A stretch of 64,000 bases of DNA from Clostridioides difficile ATCC 9689 = DSM 1296. GTDB lineage: Bacteria > Bacillota > Clostridia > Peptostreptococcales > Peptostreptococcaceae. A program made the translations under genes and the position numbers. Under the pieces are notes generated by a model. That model was not told where the DNA came from. It made no database searches and worked only from the letters and a program-made list of their open reading frames with translations. The DNA lies in the NCBI RefSeq assembly GCF_001077535.1, contig NZ_CP011968.1, positions 3,286,001-3,350,000 of the forward strand, written 5' to 3'. Below, one piece after another: positions 1 to 7,974 of this stretch (position 1 is the first letter of the stretch; every line of letters starts with the position of its first letter).

Positions 1-831
1 AGCTCCTAATGATAATGTAGCAAGCCTTATTTTTTCATCTGCATTTATCTTTTTAGTATCCATCAACAATTCAAAATCAGGATGGAATACAGTAAGGTAC
101 ACCGCACCAGAACCTTGTCTAGCTCCCATTTGATTAAAGTAACTAAATGATTGTTCTAACATTTTAGCTACTCCAACAACACCTCCAGCTGCACCTTCTA
201 TATCTTTGATAGATTCGCCAGATGCTCTAAGTTTAGATAAATTTAGTGCAACTCCTCCACCAATCTTTGATAAGTGATTTGATGAAGATATAGCATACGA
301 TATACCTTCTGTACTATCTTCTACAGATAGTAAAAAACATGATACCATTTCTCCAGCCCTTTTTCTTCCAGCATTTAAAAAAGTAGGTGTAGCTGGTTGA
401 AATTCTTGTTTTACTATTTTATCTGCCAAGTTTAAAGCTAAATCTTTATCGCCATTTCCTAGTGTCAAAGCTACAATTAACACTTTATCATTATATGTTT
501 CTAATATTTCCTTTCCATCATTGCTCTTTAATGCATAATTTTGATAAAACTTATTTGCACTCATATATGATTGAAATTCAAACTTATGTTTATCAATCAT
601 ATCATATATATTTTTAATAACATCTATGCTATACTGATTTATTACTTCTTTTGAATAATAACCTTCATCTATTAAATACTTCAATCTTTCTTCTAGGTTA
701 TTAAATTTTCTCAACTTTGGCTGTATAAATGCTTCTATGTAACTACTTAAGGCTTCCTTATCCTTTTCCAATTGGTACTTGCCTTGTTCATTTTTAATTA
801 TCACTTGATTGTTAAGCTCTATCCAATTCAT
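1..831 (-). CDS. nrdE: Ribonucleoside-diphosphate reductase alpha chain, class Ib (partial)
   Basis: Catalytic subunit of ribonucleotide reductase, which makes deoxyribonucleotides from NDPs in the cytoplasm. Only the first 277 codons are present; the frame stays open to the left edge. I translated it from ATG at 831. Visible family motifs are PATPTFLNAGRKRAGEMVSC, SKIGGGVALNLSKLRASGE and SYFNQMGARQGSGA, all typical of NrdE/NrdA substrate-binding regions. An AAAGGA ribosome site lies 8-9 bases before the start. A consensus promoter and two NrdR boxes lie 100-190 bp upstream. The beta chain must lie outside the window. Identity is firm from family knowledge; the Ib assignment rests on overall resemblance and is less certain. 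Confidence 0.93.
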   Translation of the reverse strand, partial: MNWIELNNQVIIKNEQGKYQLEKDKEALSSYIEAFIQPKLRKFNNLEERLKYLIDEGYYSKEVINQYSIDVIKNIYDMIDKHKFEFQSYMSANKFYQNYALKSNDGKEILETYNDKVLIVALTLGNGDKDLALNLADKIVKQEFQPATPTFLNAGRKRAGEMVSCFLLSVEDSTEGISYAISSSNHLSKIGGGVALNLSKLRASGESIKDIEGAAGGVVGVAKMLEQSFSYFNQMGARQGSGAVYLTVFHPDFELLMDTKKINADEKIRLATLSLGA

Positions 832-932
832 TATTTACCGTCCTTTTAACATAATCTTGTGCCATAATTTCACTTAATTTGCTTATTATTTCTTTTGGTA
901 CTTATCAGTTGAAATCCCAAAATTAATCTATA

Positions 933-961
933 ATTATAGAAATGCAATAAGTATTTTTCAA
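933..961 (-). promoter_or_regulatory. nrdE promoter (-35/-10)
   Basis: On the minus strand TTGAAA (956-961) is followed after exactly 17 bp by TATAAT (933-938), pointing at nrdE about 100 bp downstream. The NrdR boxes lie just upstream of this -35, as expected for NrdR control. Confidence 0.7.
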
Positions 962-969
962 AAACAAAA

Positions 970-1017
970 GCACTACATATAGTCAGTGCTTTATCTATTA
1001 TATACTACATATAGTAT
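970..1017 (-). promoter_or_regulatory. Tandem NrdR boxes
   Basis: Two 16-bp imperfect palindromes share the core ACTACATATAGT: 970-985 and 1002-1017. Their centres are 32 bp apart, three helical turns, which is the known geometry of NrdR box pairs that bind the ATP/dATP-sensing repressor NrdR. They sit immediately upstream of the nrdE promoter. Core and spacing are seen directly; NrdR binding is inferred. Confidence 0.8.
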
Positions 1018-1308
1018 ATACACAAATTTTTTTATATCTAAACTTTTATTACTTTATAATTGACATTATTTTTATTTAAAGAAATTTTTATCAACTCAAA
1101 TATAAAACAATACAAGCTTATTATGTCCTGTTTAAAAATTTAAATTATCTCTAAATAGCTTAAAAATATATTCTGATATATTGAAAAAAGTACTTTCAAG
1201 ATGATATTTTATATATTATTTAGAAGTTTTTTATTTATTGTTATATAATTAAATATATGACTATTTTGCTACTACATATATAAAAATAAATTTATGAAGG
1301 TGATTTTA

Positions 1309-2034
1309 ATGAAAACTATTTCTAAACAAGAATTAGAAAAAACACTTGAGAAACATTATTTATGGCTTAAAAACAATAATGCTGGAGAAAAGGCAGATTT
1401 AAAAGAATTAAGATTAGAAAATATGGACTTAAGAGGATACTGCTTAAGTAATATTGACTTTTCGTGGTCTGACCTTATCAATTTAAATTTAGAAAAAGCA
1501 GATTTAGAAAACTCTATTTTTAATAATTCTTATCTTTCGGATTGTTCATTAAAAAATTCTATATTAAAAAATGCAGACTTAAGTGGTGCAAGTTTTAGAT
1601 TTTGTGACTTATCTAACTCAGATATTAGAGGAGCTAATTTAGAAAATTCAAATTTAGAACATGCTACTTTAAATGGAGTAATATCAGATGAAAGTACCCG
1701 TTTTTTTAAATTGTATTGTCCTGAAACAGGAGCATTTATAGGCTATAAAAAATGTTTTAATTTTAGAATGGTACAATTATTAATACCCAGCGACGCAAAA
1801 AGAGTGTCTGCTACATCAAACGCTTGTAGATGTGATAAGGCAAAAGTACTGTCAATTACTAGTATAGATGGTAAAGAATCTTTTAAAAGTGCTCGTGCAT
1901 ATGCTGATGAAAATTTTATATATAGAGTAGGAGAAACGATTGTAGCTGAAGATTTTAATGAAAATAGATGGAAAGAATCGACTACAGGGATTCACTTTTT
2001 TTTAACTAGAGAGGAAGCTATTGGTTATCTATAA
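1309..2034 (+). CDS. Pentapeptide-repeat protein with DUF5758-like C-terminus
   Basis: Residues about 30-125 form degenerate A(D/N)LXX pentapeptide repeats (DLKELRLENMDL, ADLENS, NADLSGASF, ANLENSNLEHATL), which fold as a right-handed quadrilateral beta-helix. The C-terminal 110 residues (FKLYCPETGAFIGYKK, then a cysteine pair in ACRCDKAKV) resemble the DUF5758 tail attached to many such proteins. I start at ATG 1309, not at 1294, because AAGGTG lies 7 bases before 1309 and nothing precedes 1294. No signal peptide or membrane segment. Monocistronic, ending in a strong terminator. Function unknown; some relatives bind topoisomerases, but nothing here shows that role. Confidence 0.85.
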   Translation: MKTISKQELEKTLEKHYLWLKNNNAGEKADLKELRLENMDLRGYCLSNIDFSWSDLINLNLEKADLENSIFNNSYLSDCSLKNSILKNADLSGASFRFCDLSNSDIRGANLENSNLEHATLNGVISDESTRFFKLYCPETGAFIGYKKCFNFRMVQLLIPSDAKRVSATSNACRCDKAKVLSITSIDGKESFKSARAYADENFIYRVGETIVAEDFNENRWKESTTGIHFFLTREEAIGYL

Positions 2035-2079
2035 AATGCTAAAGTTTTATAAATATATAAATACATAAACAAAATAACA

Positions 2080-2129
2080 AAAGAGTATAGATTGTAATTT
2101 CAAAAAAATTATAATCTATACTCTTTTTT
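2080..2129. terminator. Bidirectional rho-independent terminator
   Basis: Arms AAGAGTATAGATTGTAAT and ATTATAATCTATACTCTT pair almost perfectly, followed by a T-run on the plus strand and preceded by A-rich sequence. It separates the convergent pentapeptide and btuD genes. Confidence 0.85.
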
Positions 2130-2161
2130 CTATAGCACATAAGTACATTTTATTTCATAAA

Positions 2162-3358
2162 TTATAATAAATTATTTATATCTGCACTATTGATTATTTG
2201 AGAAACTTTATCTATATGTTCTATCTTACTATCCAAACTGTCATAATACTTCTTACTCTCATCTCTATTTCTAAAAGAATAAACTTTTTTATCCAATTTT
2301 AAAGCCTCTTTTATAATATCTATATTCCTCTTATTTGTCTCTCCTACACTAAATCCTGTATCTATTATAATCTTGGAATCATTTAAATTTCTAATAGCCA
2401 AATCGAAACTCTCATCACTTATAGGCTCAAATGGATTTTCTGTAAACATCTTTATCCCCATAGTTCTACCAATTTCATAATCAATATCATTTTCATGTAT
2501 TATTCCAGAATACAGACCTATACCTTTTTTAGTAAAAGCTCTATAAATTGGTGTTGCTTTACCCCCACCACCAATTATAAAAACTTCATTTTTAGATTTA
2601 TTACTAATTTCTACTGAACCTAAAAGACTATTAAAGTTTTTATCATCCAATTCATAAAGCGAATTTATAATATCCTCATCTACTACATCTTCAGGCTGAC
2701 CATAAGCTATGACTTTATTATTTTTTATAAGAGCAACTTTATCACAACTTTTTAATGCTATGTCTATTTCATGCAATGAAAGTATTACTGATATTGACTT
2801 TTCTTTACTTAATTTTTTCAGTATGTTTATGAGTTCCAATCTATGTTTTATATCCAAGTGAGTTGTAGGCTCATCTAATATAATTATTTCTGGTTCTTGA
2901 ACAAGAGCCCTTGCAACCAACACCTTTTGTTTTTCTCCATCACTTAGTTCATCAAAATATCTTTTCTTTAAATGTAAGGCATCTACAGACTCCAATGCTT
3001 CATCTACCATTATTAAATCTTTCTTAGATAGACTCCCAAAAAATCCTGTATATGGATACCTTCCTATATTGACTATATCTTGTACAGTCATTAAATCACC
3101 TAATAATCTATTTGTAAGTACTAAAGCCATTTTTTTTGATAATGCTTTTCTTGATATACAATTTATGTTTACACCATTCAAATATATTTCACCTTTTATT
3201 GGTGATATAAGTTTAGATAAGGACCTTAATAGGGTAGTTTTTCCAGCTCCATTACTTCCCAAAAGACATAGTATTTCTCCATTTTTTACTTCTACATTTA
3301 TATTACTTATAACAACTTTGTTATTGTATCCTACACTTAAATTATTAGTTTTCAACAT
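2162..3358 (-). CDS. btuD: Cobalamin/corrinoid ABC transporter ATPase with extra C-terminal domain
   Basis: FecE/BtuD-type ATPase that powers corrinoid import at the inner face of the membrane. Walker A GSNGAGKT is at residues 34-41, signature LSDGEKQ at 138-144, Walker B EIIILDEP at 157-164 and the H-loop His at about 196. The usual family length is about 250-260 residues; this protein has 398. The additional region, about 255-398, starts with a glycine-rich loop (IIGGGGKATPIYR) and looks like an alpha/beta Rossmann-type domain I cannot name. It is the last gene of btuF-btuC-btuD, two bases after btuC, under a cobalamin riboswitch. Cobalamin as substrate is inferred from that riboswitch. Confidence 0.88.
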   Translation of the reverse strand: MLKTNNLSVGYNNKVVISNINVEVKNGEILCLLGSNGAGKTTLLRSLSKLISPIKGEIYLNGVNINCISRKALSKKMALVLTNRLLGDLMTVQDIVNIGRYPYTGFFGSLSKKDLIMVDEALESVDALHLKKRYFDELSDGEKQKVLVARALVQEPEIIILDEPTTHLDIKHRLELINILKKLSKEKSISVILSLHEIDIALKSCDKVALIKNNKVIAYGQPEDVVDEDIINSLYELDDKNFNSLLGSVEISNKSKNEVFIIGGGGKATPIYRAFTKKGIGLYSGIIHENDIDYEIGRTMGIKMFTENPFEPISDESFDLAIRNLNDSKIIIDTGFSVGETNKRNIDIIKEALKLDKKVYSFRNRDESKKYYDSLDSKIEHIDKVSQIINSADINNLL

Positions 3359-3360
3359 GT

Positions 3361-4386
3361 CTAAGCCCTATCCTTCCTTTTCACCAATAACATTACTACA
3401 ATTGGAGCTCCTAATAAAGATGTTATCGTACTTATTGGTAATTCTACTGGTGATAAAATTACTCTTGATATTAAATCACAAAGAGCTGTAACTATACTGC
3501 CTAAAAATATTACTACTGGTATCAAAACTCTATTATCTGATGTTTTAAATATCATTTTTGAAATTTGTGGCACTGCAAGTCCAATAAACCCTATAGGTCC
3601 TGCAAATGCTGATACTATTGCTGCTAATATACTAGATATAAATACTATCAAAACTCTAAAAAATCTTATATTTATGCCAATACTTTTTGCATACTCTTCT
3701 CCTAGTAAAAAAGCATTTAAAGGTTTTATTATGAATACAGTCATCAAAAGACCTAATATACCAACTATTATAAGTATTTCTACCTTTTCCCATGTAAATC
3801 CAGAAAAACTTCCCATAGACCACATAGTAAATTCTTTTAATTTATCACTATTTGCAAATGATTGTAACACATTTGTTATACCACTACATACATATCCGGT
3901 CATAATTCCTATTATTAAAAGAGTTGTTATATTCTTTACCTTATTTGCAAATAAAATGACTATAGACATTACAATTAAAGCTCCTATAAAAGCTGCTACA
4001 AATATACTCATTGAATTTACACTCTCAAATCCCAATGTGTATCCTCCCAAAATCATGAGAGCTACTGATAAAGTAGAACCCGAAGATACTCCTAATATAT
4101 ACGGTTCAACTATTGGGTTTTTAAAAAATATCTGTAATAAAATACCTGATACTGCTAGGCATGCTCCACCTACCATGGTTGCAAGTACTCTAGGGATTCT
4201 TATATTGTATATTATTTTATAATGTTCTGTATTATCCATACCTCTTAATACAACATCTATTACTTCTTTAAATTCAATTTTTACAGAGCCAAATGCTACA
4301 CACACTAAAAAAGTAAGTATCATACTTATAATTAATACTATAAATATTGTCGTATTCCTTATTCTCATTTTATTGATAAAATCCAT
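3361..4386 (-). CDS. btuC: Cobalamin/corrinoid ABC transporter permease
   Basis: FecCD/BtuC-family membrane permease of 341 residues with about ten hydrophobic helices. Family motifs visible include RIPRVLATMVGGACLAVSG near residue 65, NPIVEPYILGVSSGS, and GPIGFIGLAVPQ near 265, which contributes to the coupling region for the ATPase. It forms the dimeric channel that accepts corrinoid from the lipoprotein BtuF. It lies between btuF (70 bp upstream) and btuD (2 bp downstream) on one transcript. Related permeases also carry iron-siderophores or haem; the riboswitch upstream decides in favour of corrinoid. Confidence 0.9.
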   Translation of the reverse strand: MDFINKMRIRNTTIFIVLIISMILTFLVCVAFGSVKIEFKEVIDVVLRGMDNTEHYKIIYNIRIPRVLATMVGGACLAVSGILLQIFFKNPIVEPYILGVSSGSTLSVALMILGGYTLGFESVNSMSIFVAAFIGALIVMSIVILFANKVKNITTLLIIGIMTGYVCSGITNVLQSFANSDKLKEFTMWSMGSFSGFTWEKVEILIIVGILGLLMTVFIIKPLNAFLLGEEYAKSIGINIRFFRVLIVFISSILAAIVSAFAGPIGFIGLAVPQISKMIFKTSDNRVLIPVVIFLGSIVTALCDLISRVILSPVELPISTITSLLGAPIVVMLLVKRKDRA

Positions 4387-4457
4387 TTGTATACTCCTCT
4401 TAGCAAAGCTATATTAACTAAAATCTATAAAACCTATCTTTTTGTGTCCTCTCTGTA

Positions 4458-5588
4458 CTATTTATCATAATTTATATAATGTTTGATTTTTTCACCTGTA
4501 GTACCTGGGTGGAACATCTCAACTAAATCTACTATTAATTCGTCTGTCTTATCTACTGATTGATAATAATCTGGAGCAAACACCCATAGGTTTCCGTTTT
4601 TTACAACATCCAAATCAGCCAATACAGGTGCACTAGATTTTATAGAATCTAAATTTGGTGCATAATCTGAACTTGATGAGTATACAAATATATCTGCATC
4701 TTTTGCAACTTCATGCAATTGTTCAATACTTACTCGCCCTTCATTTGAATCTATTGAAGCACATGCATTTATTCCACCAGCCATTTTTATCATATTATCC
4801 ACATATGAATCTTTAGGAGCTATATAAGCACTTCCTTCATATACAGATGCCCATACAACTTTAGGTTTAGCTTTGTTTTTTATTTTTTTACTTACTTCTT
4901 CTACCTTTTGTACAGTTTTATTTAGTTCACTAGTAGCCATATCTTCTTTATCATAAAATGCAGCTATTAAACTTGTCCACTCCATTCTTCCAAATGGATT
5001 TTGCTCTTTATACTCATTGTCTACAACATAATTAAGCCCTAATTCTTTTAATTTGTCAATAAATTTTGTATCAGCCTCTGATAAACCACTACTAACTATA
5101 GTTAAGTCAGGATTTAAGTCTACTATTTTTTCATAATCTGGTGCTAAATTTGAACCAACGTAATGTATTTTTCCATCTTTCATTAAATCTTTAATTTCTT
5201 TAATAGTCCAGTACTGCTCTTCTGTTGTTACTGCTTTTATACTATCTAGTTCATCTATTGTTCTCAGAGAACAAGCCTGTGTTGTAGATGCTATTAATAC
5301 ATTGTCCACAGGCGTTCTAACTATATTAGCATTTTTATATTTTTCAGGAATTTTAATCTTCTTTGGGATTAAAATCAGTTCTCGATTATCTCCATCAGTT
5401 ACTTTTTTAATTCCATCTTCTAAATCTTCAACACTAAATCCACTAGCATATTTTAATTCTAATTTCTTACCAGTACTAGCTTGTTTATTCTCTTTGTCAC
5501 TTTTACTACACCCTATAAGACCTCCTACCATAAAAATTACCATAGCAATTAAAAAAAACTGCTTTAAAACATTTGATTTAAATTTCAT
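4458..5588 (-). CDS. btuF: Cobalamin/corrinoid-binding lipoprotein
   Basis: Periplasmic-binding-protein-like lipoprotein of the FepB/BtuF type that delivers substrate to the permease. A hydrophobic signal ends in a lipobox (GGLIGC), so the mature protein is anchored through that Cys outside the membrane. Two lobes are recognisable: RTPVDNVLIASTTQACSLRTI in the first, and PKVVWASVYEGSAYIAPKDSYVDNMIKMAGG in the second (given here only as a location, residues about 245-275). Start chosen at ATG 5588: GGAG lies 8 bases before it, whereas an upstream in-frame GTG at 5597 overlaps that ribosome site. First gene of the btuFCD operon. Confidence 0.88.
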   Translation of the reverse strand: MKFKSNVLKQFFLIAMVIFMVGGLIGCSKSDKENKQASTGKKLELKYASGFSVEDLEDGIKKVTDGDNRELILIPKKIKIPEKYKNANIVRTPVDNVLIASTTQACSLRTIDELDSIKAVTTEEQYWTIKEIKDLMKDGKIHYVGSNLAPDYEKIVDLNPDLTIVSSGLSEADTKFIDKLKELGLNYVVDNEYKEQNPFGRMEWTSLIAAFYDKEDMATSELNKTVQKVEEVSKKIKNKAKPKVVWASVYEGSAYIAPKDSYVDNMIKMAGGINACASIDSNEGRVSIEQLHEVAKDADIFVYSSSSDYAPNLDSIKSSAPVLADLDVVKNGNLWVFAPDYYQSVDKTDELIVDLVEMFHPGTTGEKIKHYINYDK

Positions 5589-5654
5589 CTCTTTCACTCC
5601 AATATCTTATTTTTTATGAGTGGCTAAAAAACTTTAATAATATATGCTTTTTAA

Positions 5655-5700
5655 AGTATACTTATTAAAGTTATCCTAAAGTCATCTTTAATAAGTATAA
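5655..5700 (-). promoter_or_regulatory. Leader hairpin between riboswitch terminator and btuF
   Basis: A perfect 14-bp inverted repeat, TATACTTATTAAAG (5657-5670) with CTTTAATAAGTATA (5686-5699), lies between the terminator and the btuF start. It has no T-tract, so it is not a second terminator. It may stabilise the mRNA 5' end; this role is a guess. Confidence 0.5.
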
Positions 5701-5710
5701 CCTTTTAATA

Positions 5711-5747
5711 AAATAAAAAACTTCTCCTAATTTAATAAGGAGAAGTT
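5711..5747 (-). terminator. Intrinsic terminator of the cobalamin riboswitch expression platform
   Basis: On the minus strand AACTTCTCCT pairs with AGGAGAAGTT (5719-5728 with 5738-5747) and is followed by TTTTTTATTTT. It lies between the aptamer and btuF, the position expected for ligand-controlled termination. Confidence 0.8.
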
Positions 5748-5829
5748 CATATATCAACTTTACAAAAACGAATTGATACTTCATTTTATTATAAATTACA
5801 ATCTCCACCCTAAATTGAACTTATATAAT

Positions 5830-5975
5830 ACTGGGCAGGTCTCCTGACTCACGGCTTTTCCTCCATCACCCTTCCCAAAATTTTTATAAATTTCAGTGGA
5901 TTTTGATTTCGTATCCGTATACAGTAGCGGGGGCTGTAGTGAATTTTCATCACTTTCCCTATTAAACTAATATAG
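5830..5975 (-). ncRNA. Cobalamin (AdoCbl) riboswitch aptamer
   Basis: Read on the minus strand, the segment contains the diagnostic blocks in order: AGGGAA then GATGAAAATTC, the CAGCCCCCGCTACTGTA core, a variable arm, then GGGTGATGGAGG, AAGCCGTGAGTCAGGAGACC and the closing TGCCCAGT (B12 box). This is the classic cobalamin riboswitch layout. It precedes btuFCD and represses it when cobalamin is plentiful, through the terminator at 5711-5747. Confidence 0.95.
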
Positions 5976-6049
5976 TACCCTAGTATTATTTTAATTTAAT
6001 TTTTATTAAGATAATTGTAATTTATTGTTGACCTCTTTGCAAGGTTGAT

Positions 6050-6943
6050 TTAACATATATTTAATTCATTCATCAATTTTTTAATTTCACATACTTGTTT
6101 TTCATTTGGTTTTACAAATGGAGCAGTCATATAATCACTTATTTGTAACCCTCTGATATTCATAGCTTTTTTCATTGCTGGTATAAATGGATTGGTTATT
6201 AAGTAAAAATCCATTGCTTTATTAATATATTTTTGAATTTCTATAACCTTCTCCATATCTCTATTATTGTAAGCTTCAGCCCATTTGGAGCAAACTTCTG
6301 GAATTAAATTTGATAATCCCCCTATACAACCTGCTCCCCCAGACATTAGATTATGTATAAAGTTTTCATCATAACCGCTATAAACCTTAAATTCTGGGAA
6401 CTCTATTTTCATAGTATTTATTAAATCTCTGGTATGTCCCATCAAAGTTACTGTATCCTTATATCCAACTATGTTTTTATGTTTTCTTGCAAGTCTTAAT
6501 GTAAGTTCTGGACTTAAATCATAACCAGTTCTATCTGGATAATTGTACAAATATATTTCAGCCTCTGTATTCTTAGCTATTTCACTATAAAATAACTCAA
6601 TACTATCATCATCAAGAGAGAAATAATAAGGGCTTATTATCATAACACCATCTGCTCCACTATTATGTGCATAGTTTGAAAGTTCTATAGATTCATTTAT
6701 ACACATACGACTTGTACCTATAAACACTTTTACTCTCTTATTTACATGACTAGTTACTAAATCTATAAGTTCTTTTTGCATATCCATAGACATATTAAAG
6801 AACTCTCCAGTACTTCCCATTATGACTAGTCCATCTACACCTCCATCTATAAGATGGTCATACACTTTTTTATTACCTTCTTTATCTAAATTTCCTTCTT
6901 CATCAAATATTGTAACAACTGGTGTCAAAAATTCTGCTTTCAT
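6050..6943 (-). CDS. DapA/NanA-family aldolase, probable 2-keto-3-deoxy-sugar-acid aldolase
   Basis: Class I (Schiff-base) aldolase/dehydratase of the dihydrodipicolinate synthase superfamily, 297 residues, near family length. The substrate-carboxylate motif is GSTGEFF (residues about 43-49), the catalytic Tyr lies in YLYNYPDRTG and the Schiff-base Lys in IVGYKDT. It ends the transcript kdgT-uxaA(N)-uxaA(C)-FAH-aldolase. Context points to cleavage of a 2-keto-3-deoxy sugar acid to pyruvate and an aldehyde, not to lysine synthesis. Exact substrate is not shown by the sequence; a true DapA or an N-acetylneuraminate lyase are less likely alternatives. Confidence 0.82.
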   Translation of the reverse strand: MKAEFLTPVVTIFDEEGNLDKEGNKKVYDHLIDGGVDGLVIMGSTGEFFNMSMDMQKELIDLVTSHVNKRVKVFIGTSRMCINESIELSNYAHNSGADGVMIISPYYFSLDDDSIELFYSEIAKNTEAEIYLYNYPDRTGYDLSPELTLRLARKHKNIVGYKDTVTLMGHTRDLINTMKIEFPEFKVYSGYDENFIHNLMSGGAGCIGGLSNLIPEVCSKWAEAYNNRDMEKVIEIQKYINKAMDFYLITNPFIPAMKKAMNIRGLQISDYMTAPFVKPNEKQVCEIKKLMNELNIC

Positions 6944-7022
6944 AATTTAAACTCCTAAAATTTATTTTAATATGTTCATTAATACATCAGATTTAGCTTT
7001 AATATTAATTATATTAAAACAG

Positions 7023-7925
7023 TTACTTAATGTAATTTTTTAAAATTCCAATACTCTCAATCTCACATTCAACTACATCTCCACTACTCATATATCGAGG
7101 AGGTGAAAATCCCATCCCTACTCCAGAAGGTGTTCCAGTAGCTATAATGTCTCCAGCCTCTAAGGTCATACCTTTTGAAAGTTCTGAAACTATGTCTGAA
7201 ACGTCTGATATGAATAATCCTGTATTAGAACTTTGTCTTTCTTCACCATTTACCCTACTACATACTTTAAGTTTTATAGGAAAAGGAACTGCACTTTTAT
7301 GTAAAATACATGGACCTAAAGAGGTAAATGTATCTAATCCTTTTCCTCTAAACCATTGAACATGTTCTTTTTGCAACTTTCTAGCAGAAATATCATTTAT
7401 AACAGTGTAACCAAAGATATAATCTTCTACCTCTTCTTTTCTAATATTAACACCTGTTTTACCTATTACTACTCCAAGTTCAACTTCATAGTCTAGTTGA
7501 TTATTTATCTCAAAATGACCATCTATCTCATCTTCTGGACCTATTGCCTTTGTCACACGTTTTGTAAAATAAACCGTTTTTTGTGGTTCTTCAAAACTAT
7601 CATCAAAGTGAGTTTGAGTTTCTTCAAGATGGTCTTTATAGTTCACTCCCACACATAAGATATCATGTATTGGTTTTTCTATAGGAACATGTACAGTACA
7701 TCTCTCTCTTTTAAAAACATCATAATTATAGAATGTACTTTCATTTATAATAGTTTTCAACTTAATAATATCTTCACTAGATACATTTTGAATTAATTCA
7801 TTTAAATCCTTAAAATTTCTACTGAGATTTAAAGAGTTAACATCTATAATAAATAATTCATCTTTAGAAAAAACTCCAGTTCTTTTACATTCATTTTCTC
7901 CTTCAGTAAAACTTACAAACTTCAT
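7023..7925 (-). CDS. Fumarylacetoacetate hydrolase (FAH) family protein
   Basis: FAH superfamily enzyme of 300 residues. The fold's N-terminal extension is about 1-90; the catalytic domain begins at CVGVNYKDHLEET. Metal ligands are expected in the DYEVELGVVIG segment, and the family signatures GYTVINDISAR, GKGLDTFTSLGP and GDIIATGTPSGVG are present. Members act on 2-keto acids (hydrolases, hydratases, decarboxylases). Sitting between the dehydratase and the aldolase, it could process a keto-deoxy sugar acid, or remove dead-end keto acids. I cannot choose between these. Start ATG at 7925; 49 bp separate it from the upstream uxaA C-domain gene. Confidence 0.85.
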   Translation of the reverse strand: MKFVSFTEGENECKRTGVFSKDELFIIDVNSLNLSRNFKDLNELIQNVSSEDIIKLKTIINESTFYNYDVFKRERCTVHVPIEKPIHDILCVGVNYKDHLEETQTHFDDSFEEPQKTVYFTKRVTKAIGPEDEIDGHFEINNQLDYEVELGVVIGKTGVNIRKEEVEDYIFGYTVINDISARKLQKEHVQWFRGKGLDTFTSLGPCILHKSAVPFPIKLKVCSRVNGEERQSSNTGLFISDVSDIVSELSKGMTLEAGDIIATGTPSGVGMGFSPPRYMSSGDVVECEIESIGILKNYIK

Positions 7926-7974
7926 AATCTCACCCTTTATTAAAATTCTATGTATTTATTTTCTTACTTAAAGA

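Noticed and set aside
812-865. Short minus-strand frame MAQDYVKRTVNNELDRA overlapping the nrdE start
   Set aside because: Only 17 codons, no clear ribosome site, and it overlaps the well-supported nrdE start in another frame.
1268-1282. Third ACTACATATA-like sequence before the pentapeptide gene
   Set aside because: It lacks the second half of the NrdR palindrome and a partner at 31-32 bp, so I do not call a box.
3674-4222. 182-codon plus-strand frame opposite btuC
   Set aside because: Antisense shadow of the permease gene with no ribosome site.
6050-6943. dapA for lysine synthesis
   Set aside because: The operon is a sugar-acid pathway behind kdgT, with no other lysine genes; aldolase of the same superfamily fits better.
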